A DNA stretch of 64,000 bases from Dactylosporangium vinaceum (lineage in GTDB: Bacteria; Actinomycetota; Actinomycetes; Mycobacteriales; Micromonosporaceae). The stretch covers positions 7,812,001-7,876,000 of the forward strand of contig NZ_CP061913.1 in the NCBI RefSeq assembly GCF_019904175.1, given 5' to 3'. The notes beneath the pieces are model-generated. The model ran no database searches. It saw nothing but the letters and a program-made list of their open reading frames with translations, and was not told the DNA's origin. A program made the translations under genes and the position numbers. Positions 1 to 8,815 of this stretch are shown here, piece after piece; the stretch's first letter is position 1, and each line of letters begins with the position of its first letter.

Positions 1-1
1 A

Positions 2-1717
2 CCAGGCGCAGCCGCGGGCCCGGCCGCCGCACCGGGCCACGCCGCCACCGCACTGCAGCGAGCGGCCCAGCTGACCACCAGCCCGATCCGAGCGGCCGAG
101 TGGACACTGCACGCCGCCCGCCTGGCCTGGCGAGCCGGCGAGCCCCACCGGGCCCGGCTCCTCCTGCGGCCCGTCTTCGCCGCCGCCGTCCCGGCCTCCC
201 TGCACGCCGAACGCGACCTCCTGCTCGGCGAGATCGAGCTGCGCACCGGTGCCCACGCCGACGCCCGCCAGACCCTCCTGACCGCGGCCACCCGCCTCCC
301 GCCGGCGCGGGCCCTGCGCGCCCTCGTCCTGGCCGGCGAGGCCCTCGCCGCCGCCGGCCGCCACCACCAGTACACCGAGATCGCCGACCGGGTCGCCGCC
401 CTCCAGCACCAGCCTCCCGATCAGCCACCCCCACCGAGCCGCCCCGCCCCACCCGAGCCGCCGGCGCCGCACGACCGGCCCGCCACGGGCGCCGGCCGCA
501 CGACCGGCCACGGGCCCGTCGAGGCGCTGCTGTTCGAGTACGTCGCCGGTATGGCCGCCGGGTACGCCGGTGAGCCGGGCCGGGCCGGCGCACCCCTCGC
601 CCGGGTCATCGCGCTCGCCGCCGCCTGCGACGAGCCCGCGGCGCTCGTGCGGGCGGCCTGGGCCGGGATCGTCACCGGCCGGGACGAGGACGCCCACCGG
701 CTCGCCGGGCGGGCGGCCCGCCTGGCCCGCGGCGCCGCAGATCGGGCCACCGAGCCCATGGCCGCCGAGGCCGCCGCCACCGCCGCGCTCGCCCTCGGTG
801 ACCTCGACCTCGCCGCCACCACGGCGGCCGAGGGCCGGCGCCTGGCCGTGGCGACCGGGCAGGACGCCGTGGCCGACACGTGCTGCGGCCTCCTCGCGGT
901 CATCGCCGGGATGCTCGGCGACGCCGACGGGTGCCGGCGGTGGGTGCGCCGGTGCCGGGCCCGAGCCGGCGCGGACATCGACAGCCAGGCCCGGGCGATG
1001 TGCGTCTGGGCGGCCGCGCTCATCGACGTGGCCGAGGGCCGGCACGCCGACGCGGCCGGGCGGCTCTGGGCGGTCATGCGCACGGAGGTCGGGCGCGGCC
1101 ACCTCGGCGTCCAGGTGCCGGCCATTCCCACGCTCGTCGAGGCGTCGGTGCGCTGCGGCGAGCCCGGCGCGGCCCGCCCCGTGCTCGCCGCGTACGACCT
1201 GTGGGCGGCGAGCACGGCCAACCCGACCTGGCTGGCGCTGTCGGCCCGGTGCCACGGCCTCCTGGCCGCGTCCGACGACGAGGCGGACAGCCACTTCCGC
1301 GAGGCGCTGCGCCTGCACCTGGCCGGTGACTCGGCGTTCCCGGGCGCGCGCACGGAGCTGCTCTACGGCGAGGAGCTGCGCCGCCACCGCCGGCCCGCCG
1401 CCGCCCGCGAGCATCTGCGCAGCGCCCTGGCGACGTTCGAGCAGTACGGCGCCGCGCCGTGGGCCCGCCGGGCCGCCGCCGAGCTGCGCGCCGCCGGCGA
1501 CCACGTCGACCCGCCCGGGCCCGCCGGCGCCGAACCGGGCCCGGAGCTCACCGCGCAGCAGGCCCGCATCGCCCACCTCGTCGCCGGCGGCGCCACCAAC
1601 CGCGAGATCGCCGCCGCCCTGTTCGTCAGCCCCCGCACGGTCGAGCACCACCTGCGCAACATCTTCGTCCGCCTGGGCGTGCGCTCCCGCACCGAACTGG
1701 CCCGCGTGCTCCCCTGA
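2..1717 (+). CDS. LuxR-family transcriptional regulator, C-terminal part (5' end outside window)
   Basis: The frame is open from base 2 with no stop until TGA at 1717, so the start lies upstream; about 571 residues are visible. The last 60 or so residues form a LuxR-type helix-turn-helix (TNREIAAALFVSPRTVEHHL, then a conserved basic/RLGVRSRTEL tail). The long Ala/Leu/Arg-rich part before it looks like helical repeats, as in the large ATP-binding LuxR (LAL) family; any N-terminal P-loop domain would be outside the window. By family it is a DNA-binding activator in the cytoplasm, target unknown. The lipase gene starts 88 bases downstream and may be a target, but nothing in the sequence proves it. 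A second in-frame ATG at 551 is internal to the helical region and is not a likely start. Confidence 0.85.
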   Translation, partial: PGAAAGPAAAPGHAATALQRAAQLTTSPIRAAEWTLHAARLAWRAGEPHRARLLLRPVFAAAVPASLHAERDLLLGEIELRTGAHADARQTLLTAATRLPPARALRALVLAGEALAAAGRHHQYTEIADRVAALQHQPPDQPPPPSRPAPPEPPAPHDRPATGAGRTTGHGPVEALLFEYVAGMAAGYAGEPGRAGAPLARVIALAAACDEPAALVRAAWAGIVTGRDEDAHRLAGRAARLARGAADRATEPMAAEAAATAALALGDLDLAATTAAEGRRLAVATGQDAVADTCCGLLAVIAGMLGDADGCRRWVRRCRARAGADIDSQARAMCVWAAALIDVAEGRHADAAGRLWAVMRTEVGRGHLGVQVPAIPTLVEASVRCGEPGAARPVLAAYDLWAASTANPTWLALSARCHGLLAASDDEADSHFREALRLHLAGDSAFPGARTELLYGEELRRHRRPAAAREHLRSALATFEQYGAAPWARRAAAELRAAGDHVDPPGPAGAEPGPELTAQQARIAHLVAGGATNREIAAALFVSPRTVEHHLRNIFVRLGVRSRTELARVLP

Positions 1718-1805
1718 GCCCGACACCGGCGATTTCACCGATGCGGGGCCGGGCCGGAAATCCGCAAGCTTCGATGCACACACCCCCGAGTCACAGGAGG
1801 TTCGC

Positions 1806-2474
1806 GTGCGTCGAATCCTCGTCCTGCTCCTGGTGTCGGCGGCGGCGCTGTTCGCCGTCCCGGCACCCGGGGCCCACGCTGCCACAGCGCGGCGGCCCGT
1901 CGTGTTCGTGCACGGGTACACCGGAAGCGCCTCGAACTGGGTGACCGCCGAGGCACTGTTCCGCGCGGCCGGGTACAGCAGCAGCGAGCTGTTCGCCTAC
2001 GAGTACAACTCGTACGGCAGCAACGTCACGAACGCCCAGGGCCTGGCCGGCTTCGTCGAGCAGGTCAAGTCCCGCACCGGCTGGTCAAAGGTCGACATCG
2101 TGAACCACTCGATGGGCGGCCTGGTCAGCCTCTGGTACCTCAAGCAGCTCGGCGGCGCCGCCAGCGTGGCCCACCTGGCGTCGCTGGCGGGCGCGAACCA
2201 CGGCACGACGTCCGCGGGTGCGTGCCTGGCCTTCGTGACGTGCCAGCAGATGTACCCGGGCTCGGCGTTCATCCTGACGCTGAGCGCCGGCGACGAGACG
2301 CCCGGCAGCACCGTGTACCGCACCTGGTACTCCCCCTGCGACGGCGTCATCATCCCGTACACCAGCACGGCGCTGAGCGGCGCGACGAACACCTACGTGC
2401 CGTGCGAGAACCACCTCACGTACCTGACCGACACGGTCGTGCTGTCGCAGGTGCGCGCGTTCGTCTCGAGCTAA
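1806..2474 (+). CDS. Secreted LipA-like triacylglycerol lipase / esterase
   Basis: A small alpha/beta hydrolase of 222 residues, similar in size and order of motifs to Bacillus subtilis LipA (family I.4). It hydrolyses ester lipids outside the cell. The GTG start at 1806 sits 5 bases after AGGAGG (1795-1800). Residues 1-25 are a signal peptide ending AHA. The oxyanion motif HGYTG is at 36-40, the nucleophile Ser102 in NHSMGG, the acid Asp179 in YSPCDG and the base His203 in CENHL, so the triad is complete. The nucleophile elbow has Asn-His-Ser rather than the usual Ala/Gly-His-Ser. It is followed by a hairpin that could end its transcript. Confidence 0.9.
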   Translation: MRRILVLLLVSAAALFAVPAPGAHAATARRPVVFVHGYTGSASNWVTAEALFRAAGYSSSELFAYEYNSYGSNVTNAQGLAGFVEQVKSRTGWSKVDIVNHSMGGLVSLWYLKQLGGAASVAHLASLAGANHGTTSAGACLAFVTCQQMYPGSAFILTLSAGDETPGSTVYRTWYSPCDGVIIPYTSTALSGATNTYVPCENHLTYLTDTVVLSQVRAFVSS

Positions 2475-2488
2475 TCCGCCTCCGGACG

Positions 2489-2525
2489 CCCCCTCGGGAC
2501 CCATACTGTACGGGTCGCGAGGGGG
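2489..2525 (+). promoter_or_regulatory. Strong hairpin between lipase and kup
   Basis: A 14-base arm at 2489-2502 pairs with 2512-2525, 13 of 14 positions matching, around a 9-base loop. There is no T run, so it could be a U-less terminator for the lipase or a leader hairpin for kup. It ends 10 bases before the kup GTG. The loop contains TACTGT, a possible -10 box, which would make the kup leader very short. Confidence 0.6.
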
Positions 2526-2535
2526 TACACGGGGC

Positions 2536-4440
2536 GTGAGCGCACGGCAGCAGGGACTCAGCGCCGGGCTCGTCATCGGCGCGCTCGGCGTCGTGTTCGG
2601 CGACATCGGCACCAGCCCGATCTACACGCTGCAGACGGTGTTCAACCCGGAGGACCCGCACCCCGTCCCGGTCAGCGACGCCAACGTGTACGGCGTGGTC
2701 TCCACCATCTTCTGGTCCGTCATGATCATCGTGACGGTGACGTACATCCTGCTGGCGATGCGCCTGGACAACGACGGCGAGGGCGGCATCATGGCCCTCA
2801 TCACGCTGCTGCGCCGCCGCGCCGGCCGGCCGGGCCGCCGGACCGCGCTGTTCCTGGCCGCCCTGGGCATCTTCGGCGCGTCGCTGTTCTTCGGCGACAG
2901 CATGATCACTCCCGCCATCTCGGTGCTGAGCGCCGTCGAGGGCCTCAAGATCGTGCAGCCCTCGCTGGGCGAGCTGGTCGTGCCGATCACCGCCGTCATC
3001 ATCATCGTGCTGTTCCTGGTGCAGCGGCGCGGGACCGAGGCGGTCGGCCGGATCTTCGGCCCGATCATGATCCTCTGGTTCGTGACCATCGGCGGCTTCG
3101 GCATCAGCGGGATCACCCGGCACCCGGCGATTCTCAAGGCCCTGTCGCCGACCTACGCCGTGCAGTTCCTGGCCGGGCACTTCGGCATCGCGTTCTTCTC
3201 CCTCGCCGCGATCGTGCTCTCGGTGACCGGCGCCGAGGCGCTGTACGCCGACATGGGCCACTTCGGCCGCCGCGCCATCGCCGCCGGCTGGCTGTGGCTG
3301 GTCCTGCCCGCCTGCACGCTGAGCTACCTCGGCCAGGGCGCGCTGGTCCTCGACGACCCGGCCAACGTCGCCGGCCCGTTCTTCCTGCTCGTGCCGTCCT
3401 GGCTGCGCCTGCCGCTGGTGCTGCTGGCCACGGCCGCGACAGTCATCGCCGCGCAGGCGGTCATCACCGGCGCCTACTCGGTCGCCGCCCAGGCCGCCCA
3501 GCTGGGCTACCTGCCCCGGCTGCGGATCGCCCACACCTCCGCCCAGCAGATCGGCCAGATCTACGTACCGTGGATCAACTGGCTGCTGCTGGCCTCGGTC
3601 CTCACCCTGGTGTTCGCGTTCCGCAGCTCGGCCGCCCTCGCCTACGCGTACGGCATGGCGGTGACCGGCACCATCACCATCGCCACGCTGATGTTCTTCT
3701 ACGTGGCCCGCAAGACCTGGTCCACCCCGCCCTGGATCCTGTACACCGGCGCCGCCCTCCTGCTCGCCTTCGACCTGCTGTTCGTGGCGGCCAACCTCAC
3801 CAAGCTCATCCACGGCGCCTGGCTGCCGCTGCTCATCGCCCTCACCGCGTTCACGGTCATGACGACGTGGCAGAAGGGCCGGGCCATCGTCACCGCCCAG
3901 CGCCGGCGCGAGGAGGGCTCGCTGCGCGACTTCGTCGACCGGCTGCGCACGGACCCGTCACTGACCCGGATGGTGCCCGGCACGTCGGTGTTCCTCAACC
4001 GCGGCAAGGAGACGACACCCCTGGCCATGCGGGCCAACGTGGAGCACAACCACGTCCGCCACGTGCACGTCCTGATCCTGTCGATCGAGACCCAGCCCGT
4101 CCCCCGCGTCCCCGACGAGGAGCGCATCACCGTCGACGAGCTCGGCTACGCCGACGACGGCATCCTGCACGTCACCATCAACTACGGCTACATGGACCCC
4201 CAGAACCTGCCCGCCGCCCTGCGCCTGCTCGACCCGGCGCGCACCGAGGGCGAGCTCCAGCTCGGCCAGGCGTCCTACTTCCTCTCCAAAATCGAACTCC
4301 GCCGCGGCGACGCCCCCACGATGGCCGCCTGGCGCAAACGCCTCTTCATCGCCACCTCCTTCATCACCGCCGACGCCGCCGAACACTTCAGCCTCCCCCG
4401 CGACCGCACCGTCATCATGGGCTCCCACATCGAGGTGTGA
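2536..4440 (+). CDS. kup: Kup-type potassium uptake transporter
   Basis: A 634-residue K+/H+ symporter of the KUP/HAK family in the cytoplasmic membrane. The N-terminus has the family signature (GVVFGDIGTSPIYTLQ) and is followed by about 12 hydrophobic segments to about residue 440, then a cytosolic C-terminal domain of about 190 residues. The length is typical. The start is GTG 2536; the G-rich stretch just upstream (2521-2532) can serve as ribosome binding site and lies partly in the 3' arm of the preceding hairpin, so folding may limit initiation. It runs convergently into the histidine kinase gene, 4 bases apart. No room exists upstream for a ydaO-type c-di-AMP riboswitch. Confidence 0.95.
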   Translation: MSARQQGLSAGLVIGALGVVFGDIGTSPIYTLQTVFNPEDPHPVPVSDANVYGVVSTIFWSVMIIVTVTYILLAMRLDNDGEGGIMALITLLRRRAGRPGRRTALFLAALGIFGASLFFGDSMITPAISVLSAVEGLKIVQPSLGELVVPITAVIIIVLFLVQRRGTEAVGRIFGPIMILWFVTIGGFGISGITRHPAILKALSPTYAVQFLAGHFGIAFFSLAAIVLSVTGAEALYADMGHFGRRAIAAGWLWLVLPACTLSYLGQGALVLDDPANVAGPFFLLVPSWLRLPLVLLATAATVIAAQAVITGAYSVAAQAAQLGYLPRLRIAHTSAQQIGQIYVPWINWLLLASVLTLVFAFRSSAALAYAYGMAVTGTITIATLMFFYVARKTWSTPPWILYTGAALLLAFDLLFVAANLTKLIHGAWLPLLIALTAFTVMTTWQKGRAIVTAQRRREEGSLRDFVDRLRTDPSLTRMVPGTSVFLNRGKETTPLAMRANVEHNHVRHVHVLILSIETQPVPRVPDEERITVDELGYADDGILHVTINYGYMDPQNLPAALRLLDPARTEGELQLGQASYFLSKIELRRGDAPTMAAWRKRLFIATSFITADAAEHFSLPRDRTVIMGSHIEV

Positions 4441-4444
4441 CGGG

Positions 4445-6079
4445 TCACGGCCCGACGATCGGGAACGTCACGCGGAACGTGCTGCCCTCGCCCAGGGTGC
4501 TGGTGACCTCGATGGTGCCGGCGTGGTCGAGGACGATCTGGCGGGCGATGGTCAGGCCCAGGCCGCTGCCGCCCGTCTCGCGGTCGCGGGCCGGGTCGGC
4601 GCGCCAGAAGCGGTGGAAGACGTGGGGCAGGTCCTGCGGGGCGATGCCACAGCCCGTGTCGCGGACCTCGGCGATCGCGCGGCCGTGCAGGGGATACGCG
4701 CGCAGGACCACCGAGCCGCCCGGGTCGGTGTAGCGCAGGGCGTTCGTGACCAGGTTGCCCAGGACCTGGCGCAGGCGGTCCTGGTCGCCGTGGACCGGCA
4801 GGGGGCCGGCGGCCTCGGCGGTGAGGCGGACGCCGCCGTGCTCGGCGACGGCGAGGTGGGCGACGCGGCTGACCTCGACCAGCTCGGCCAGGTCGAAGTC
4901 GGTGCGGCGGTAGGCCAGGTGGCCGGCCTCGGCGAGGGTCAGGTCCTGCAGATCGTCGAGGATGCGCCGCTGCAGCTGGACCTCCTCGTGCAGCGAGCCG
5001 AACAGCTCCCGCGACGGCGGCACGACGCCGTCCTGCAGCGCCTCCAGGTAGCCCAGCACGTTCGACATCGGGGTGCGCAGCTCGTGGGCGACGCCGGCGA
5101 GCAGGCGGCGCTGGGCCAGCTCGGCGCCCTCGAGGGCGGCGGCCATCCGGTTGAACGAGCGCGACAGCTCGCCGACCTCGTCGCGGCCGGTGGTCGTGAC
5201 CCGGGTGTCGAGGTGGCCGTCGGCGAGGCGGCGCGACGCGGCGGTCAGGGAGCGCAGGGGGCGGCTCATGTAGCGGGCGACGAGGGCGGTGCCGATCACC
5301 GCGAGCACCAGCACGGCGCCGACGGCGGCCATCATCGGCCGGGCGAGGAGCGTCACCGCGTCGTCGTCGACGGCTCCGAGGTACAGCTGCAGCGGCTCGG
5401 GGGCGAACGTCGCCGCCCGGTCGCCGAAGACCTGCACCAGGCAGGCGATGTGGTCGGGGGCGGTGGTGCAGGTGCGGGTGGCGCTGTAGTCGCCTTCGCG
5501 GGCGTACTGCTGGGCGTCGTCGGCCTGGGCCGTGCAGTCGCCGGGCAGGGCTCCACCCCCGGCCGGCAGCGGGATGCCGTACTGGTCCGGGGTGACCGGC
5601 GGCGGCTCCACGCCGACGTCGGTGAGGCAGCGGGCGTTGACGACCGTGCGGCGGTAGTCGGCCAGCTCGTTGAGGACGAGGGCGTCGACCTTGGCGCCGA
5701 TCTTGGTGAGCTCCTTCGGGTCGAGCGTGAGCGTCGGGCGCGGGTTGACGAGCGTGGCCGGGCTGACGACCGGGCGGGCGGCCCGCCGGGCCAGGTTGTC
5801 GCTGTCGACGATGACCTGGCCGTCGAGGTTGACCAGCCGGATGCGCTGCTTGTTGGCGGCGGCCAGGGTCTCGACCCGCCTGGAGATCCCGGCCCAGGTG
5901 CCGTGCCGGCGCGCGTAGGTGCGCGCGGTCTCGGCGATGTCGGCGACGTGCCGGGTCGCCTCCTGCTGCGAGCGCTCGATCTGCTGGGCCGTGATCCGTA
6001 GGCTGAACCAGGCCGTCGCCCCGGTCGCGACCACGGCCACGACGAGCGTCAGCAGGAACACCCGCAGCCGGAAGCTCAC
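4445..6079 (-). CDS. Membrane sensor histidine kinase
   Basis: 544 residues. TM1 lies at about 8-28, then an extracytoplasmic sensor of about 220 residues with several Cys, TM2 near 250-270, a HAMP linker, the HisKA dimerisation helix with H-box AHELRTP (phospho-acceptor about His332), and an HATPase domain with N, G1 (DTGCGI) and G2 (GGSGLGL) boxes. It autophosphorylates and passes phosphate to the response regulator encoded immediately upstream; the two genes overlap by 4 bases (6076-6079), indicating coupled translation. The sensor domain gives no clear ligand. Four Cys in the sensor could form disulfides. Confidence 0.95.
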   Translation of the reverse strand: MSFRLRVFLLTLVVAVVATGATAWFSLRITAQQIERSQQEATRHVADIAETARTYARRHGTWAGISRRVETLAAANKQRIRLVNLDGQVIVDSDNLARRAARPVVSPATLVNPRPTLTLDPKELTKIGAKVDALVLNELADYRRTVVNARCLTDVGVEPPPVTPDQYGIPLPAGGGALPGDCTAQADDAQQYAREGDYSATRTCTTAPDHIACLVQVFGDRAATFAPEPLQLYLGAVDDDAVTLLARPMMAAVGAVLVLAVIGTALVARYMSRPLRSLTAASRRLADGHLDTRVTTTGRDEVGELSRSFNRMAAALEGAELAQRRLLAGVAHELRTPMSNVLGYLEALQDGVVPPSRELFGSLHEEVQLQRRILDDLQDLTLAEAGHLAYRRTDFDLAELVEVSRVAHLAVAEHGGVRLTAEAAGPLPVHGDQDRLRQVLGNLVTNALRYTDPGGSVVLRAYPLHGRAIAEVRDTGCGIAPQDLPHVFHRFWRADPARDRETGGSGLGLTIARQIVLDHAGTIEVTSTLGEGSTFRVTFPIVGP

Positions 6080-6819
6080 GTCTGCTCGGCCAGGCGGTAG
6101 CCGCGGCCGTAGACGGTCTGGACGTATCGTGGCTGCACGGCGCCGGGCCGGGGTCCGGCCGGCGCGGCCCCGGAGCCGGCCTCGGCGTTGCCCTCCAACT
6201 TGCGGCGCAGGTTCACCACGTGGGCGTCGACCGTGCGCTCCGAGACGTCCCGTTCGAAGCCGAACACCCGGTTGATGATCTCACCGCGGGTGAACACGCG
6301 CCCCGGCTCCCCGGCGAGCAGCTCCAGGATGCCGAACTCCTTCGCGGTCAGCACGACAGTCTCCCCGGCCACCCGCACCTCGAACCGCCCGGCGTCGACG
6401 ACGAGGTCACCGACGGTGAACACGCGCTGGTGGCCGGGGCTGCCGATGCCGGAGCGGCGCAGCAGGGCCCGGACCCGCGCGGCCAGTTCCCGCGGGCTGA
6501 CCGGCTTCGTCATGTAGTCGTCGGCGCCGAGGTCCAGGCCCAGCAGCAGGTCGTCCTCGGTGGAGCGGGCGGTGACCAGCAGGATCGCCACGCTCGACTC
6601 GGCCCGGATGATCCGGCACACGTCGAGCCCGTCGACGTGCGGCATCATGACGTCGAGCACCAGCAGGTCCGGCTTGCGCGAGCGGCACTGCTCCAGCGCG
6701 GCCCGGCCGTTGTGCACGGTGAGCACGCTGTGACCGTCCCGCTCCAGGTACAGCCGGATCAGCTCGGCCTGCTTCGGGTCGTCGTCGGCGACCAGGATTC
6801 GCGCACTCATCCCGGCCAT
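6076..6819 (-). CDS. OmpR/PhoB-family response regulator
   Basis: Receiver domain with acidic pocket DDD at 12-14, phospho-acceptor Asp56 (VLDVMMPH) and the conserved Lys in KPVSPREL. A winged-helix DNA-binding domain follows, ending RYVQTVYGRGYRL. The frame stays open to 6888, but I chose ATG at 6819 (or 6810) because family proteins start just before the first beta strand (ARILVADDD), and the longer start would leave only 35 bases to the divergent asnB gene. A low-complexity Ala/Pro/Gly linker sits before the last strands. It is the partner of the kinase with which it overlaps. Confidence 0.93.
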   Translation of the reverse strand: MAGMSARILVADDDPKQAELIRLYLERDGHSVLTVHNGRAALEQCRSRKPDLLVLDVMMPHVDGLDVCRIIRAESSVAILLVTARSTEDDLLLGLDLGADDYMTKPVSPRELAARVRALLRRSGIGSPGHQRVFTVGDLVVDAGRFEVRVAGETVVLTAKEFGILELLAGEPGRVFTRGEIINRVFGFERDVSERTVDAHVVNLRRKLEGNAEAGSGAAPAGPRPGAVQPRYVQTVYGRGYRLAEQT

Positions 6820-6923
6820 TGTGACGCGCCGAATGTGAGGAACCTGCGAAATCGGGTTCGGATTTCGATCCGGCAACGGGTTCTTCATCGGTTCCCAACA
6901 CCGGGATTCCTACCGTCCCCGGC

Positions 6924-8792
6924 ATGTGTGGTCTTCTGGTGTTCCTCAGCGGCGACGGTACGGCCGACCCGTCGGCGCTCGCCGCGGCGCTGGACCGGCT
7001 CCGCCACCGCGGCCCGGACGAGACGTCGCTCGTCGTGTCGGGCGGTGTCGTGTTCGGCTTCACGCGCCTGGCGATCATCGACGTCGCGCACAGTCACCAG
7101 CCGGTCCAGTATGCCGAGCGGTGGACTGTCGTGTTCAACGGCGAGCTGTACAACTTCCGGGAACTGCGCACGGCCCTGCAGCGCGAGCACGGCGCGAGCT
7201 TCGCCACCGAGGGGGAGGCGGAGGTCCTGGCCGCGGCGTACCACTACTGGGGCCCGGCGGCCGTGCGCCGGCTGCGCGGCATGTTCGCGGCCGTGCTCTG
7301 GGACGAGCACACCGGGACGCTGCACGCGATCCGCGACCCGTTCGGCATCAAGCCGCTGTACCACCTGCGCACGCCGGACGGGCTGTACCTGGCCAGCGAG
7401 AAGAAGGCCCTGCTGCCGTTCGCCGGCGGCGCCCGCCGGATCGGCACGGCGGCGCTGTCGCACTACCTGACGCTGCAGTACGTCCCCGAGCCCGCCACCC
7501 TGCACCCGGCCGTGCACCGCCTCCCCGCGGGCCACGCGCTGACCTGCCGCCCCGGTGAGGAGCCGGTGCTGCAGCGGTACTTCCAGATAGCGCTGCGCCC
7601 CGCCCCGCGCCCGGCCGCCGAGGCGATCGCCGCCATCCGCGACGCGCTGCGCGACAGCGTGCACGCCCACCTGCAGTCCGAGGTGCCACTGGGAGCGTTC
7701 CTGTCAAGCGGCGTCGACTCCTCGGCCGTCGTCGCACTGGCCCGGGAGAAGCACCCGAACCTGCGCGCCTACACGGCCGGGTTCGACGACGCGCGGTACA
7801 GCGAGATCGAGGCCGCCGCGCAGACCGCCGCGGCACTGGGGGTACACCTCACGGCGACTGTGGTCCGTGACGAGGACGTCATCGAGGCACTGCCGCGCAT
7901 CGTATGGCACCTGGACGACCCGGTCGCCGATCCCGCCATCGTCCCCCTGTACTTCCTGTGCCGCACGGCCGCCCGGGACGTCACGGTCGTGCTGTCCGGC
8001 GAGGGCGCCGACGAGCTGTTCGGCGGCTACGAGATCTACCGCGAACCGGCCGCCCTGGCCCGCGTCGCCGGCCTGCCGGACCCGGTCCGCCGCGGGCTGC
8101 GCGCGGTCGCCGAGGTGATGCCGGAGGGCGTGCGCGGCAAGAGCTTCCTGCAGCGCGCCACGACACCCATCGGCCAGCGCTACTACGGCAACGCCCGCAT
8201 CTTCGGCCCCGCGGAGAAGGCGGTGCTCATGCGCGGCCCGGCCGACCCGCACACGACCGTCACGTCCCCGCTCTACGCGGCCGCCGCGGGCCTCGACGAC
8301 ATCAGCGCCATGCAGTACGTCGACCTGCACACCTGGCTCCCCGGCGACATCCTCACCAAGGCCGACCGCATGTCGATGGCCCACTCCCTGGAGCTGCGCG
8401 TGCCGTTCCTCGACCGGGCCGTCTGGGCCGCCGCCGCGGGTCTGCCGCCGGAGCTGAAGATCAGCCCGCACGCCACCAAGCACGCCCTGCGCGAGGCCGT
8501 CCGCGACCTGCTCCCCCCGGCCGTCGTCGACCGCCGCAAGCTGGGCTTCCCGACCCCCACCCGGGTCTGGCTGCGCGGCCCGATCGGCGAGTGGGCCGCC
8601 GAGACGATGGCCACGGCCGACGTGGACCACCTGATCGACGTGGCCCACGTCCAGCGCCTGCTCGCCGCCCACCGCAAGGGCGGCCCGGACCACTCCCGCA
8701 AGATCTGGACCGTCCTGATGTTCTGCCTCTGGTACGCCCAGCAGCCCGCGGCCGCCATGCTCCCCGTCACGGCGGTGCACACCAGGCTCTGA
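6924..8792 (+). CDS. asnB: Asparagine synthase (glutamine-hydrolysing)
   Basis: 622 residues. Mature Cys2 (MCGLL) is the glutaminase nucleophile; an N-terminal Ntn domain of about 200 residues carries RHRGPDE and NGELYN. The synthetase domain has the PP-loop as SSGVDSS at 261-267; the family often has SGGxDSS, and Ser here still fits. It makes asparagine from aspartate, ATP and glutamine, though stand-alone members in actinobacteria may also amidate other carboxylates. It is transcribed divergently from the two-component system; the 104-base gap (6820-6923) should hold both promoters. It is apparently monocistronic and ends facing the MFS gene. Confidence 0.93.
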   Translation: MCGLLVFLSGDGTADPSALAAALDRLRHRGPDETSLVVSGGVVFGFTRLAIIDVAHSHQPVQYAERWTVVFNGELYNFRELRTALQREHGASFATEGEAEVLAAAYHYWGPAAVRRLRGMFAAVLWDEHTGTLHAIRDPFGIKPLYHLRTPDGLYLASEKKALLPFAGGARRIGTAALSHYLTLQYVPEPATLHPAVHRLPAGHALTCRPGEEPVLQRYFQIALRPAPRPAAEAIAAIRDALRDSVHAHLQSEVPLGAFLSSGVDSSAVVALAREKHPNLRAYTAGFDDARYSEIEAAAQTAAALGVHLTATVVRDEDVIEALPRIVWHLDDPVADPAIVPLYFLCRTAARDVTVVLSGEGADELFGGYEIYREPAALARVAGLPDPVRRGLRAVAEVMPEGVRGKSFLQRATTPIGQRYYGNARIFGPAEKAVLMRGPADPHTTVTSPLYAAAAGLDDISAMQYVDLHTWLPGDILTKADRMSMAHSLELRVPFLDRAVWAAAAGLPPELKISPHATKHALREAVRDLLPPAVVDRRKLGFPTPTRVWLRGPIGEWAAETMATADVDHLIDVAHVQRLLAAHRKGGPDHSRKIWTVLMFCLWYAQQPAAAMLPVTAVHTRL

Positions 8793-8815
8793 TCCGGCGG
8801 TTCACGGCGCTGTCG

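Noticed and set aside
2475..2535. ydaO-type c-di-AMP riboswitch before kup
   Set aside because: Only 61 bases are available, too short for this riboswitch class; only a simple hairpin is seen.
6820..6888. N-terminal extension of the response regulator to 6888
   Set aside because: The extra residues do not fit the receiver fold and would nearly reach the divergent asnB start.
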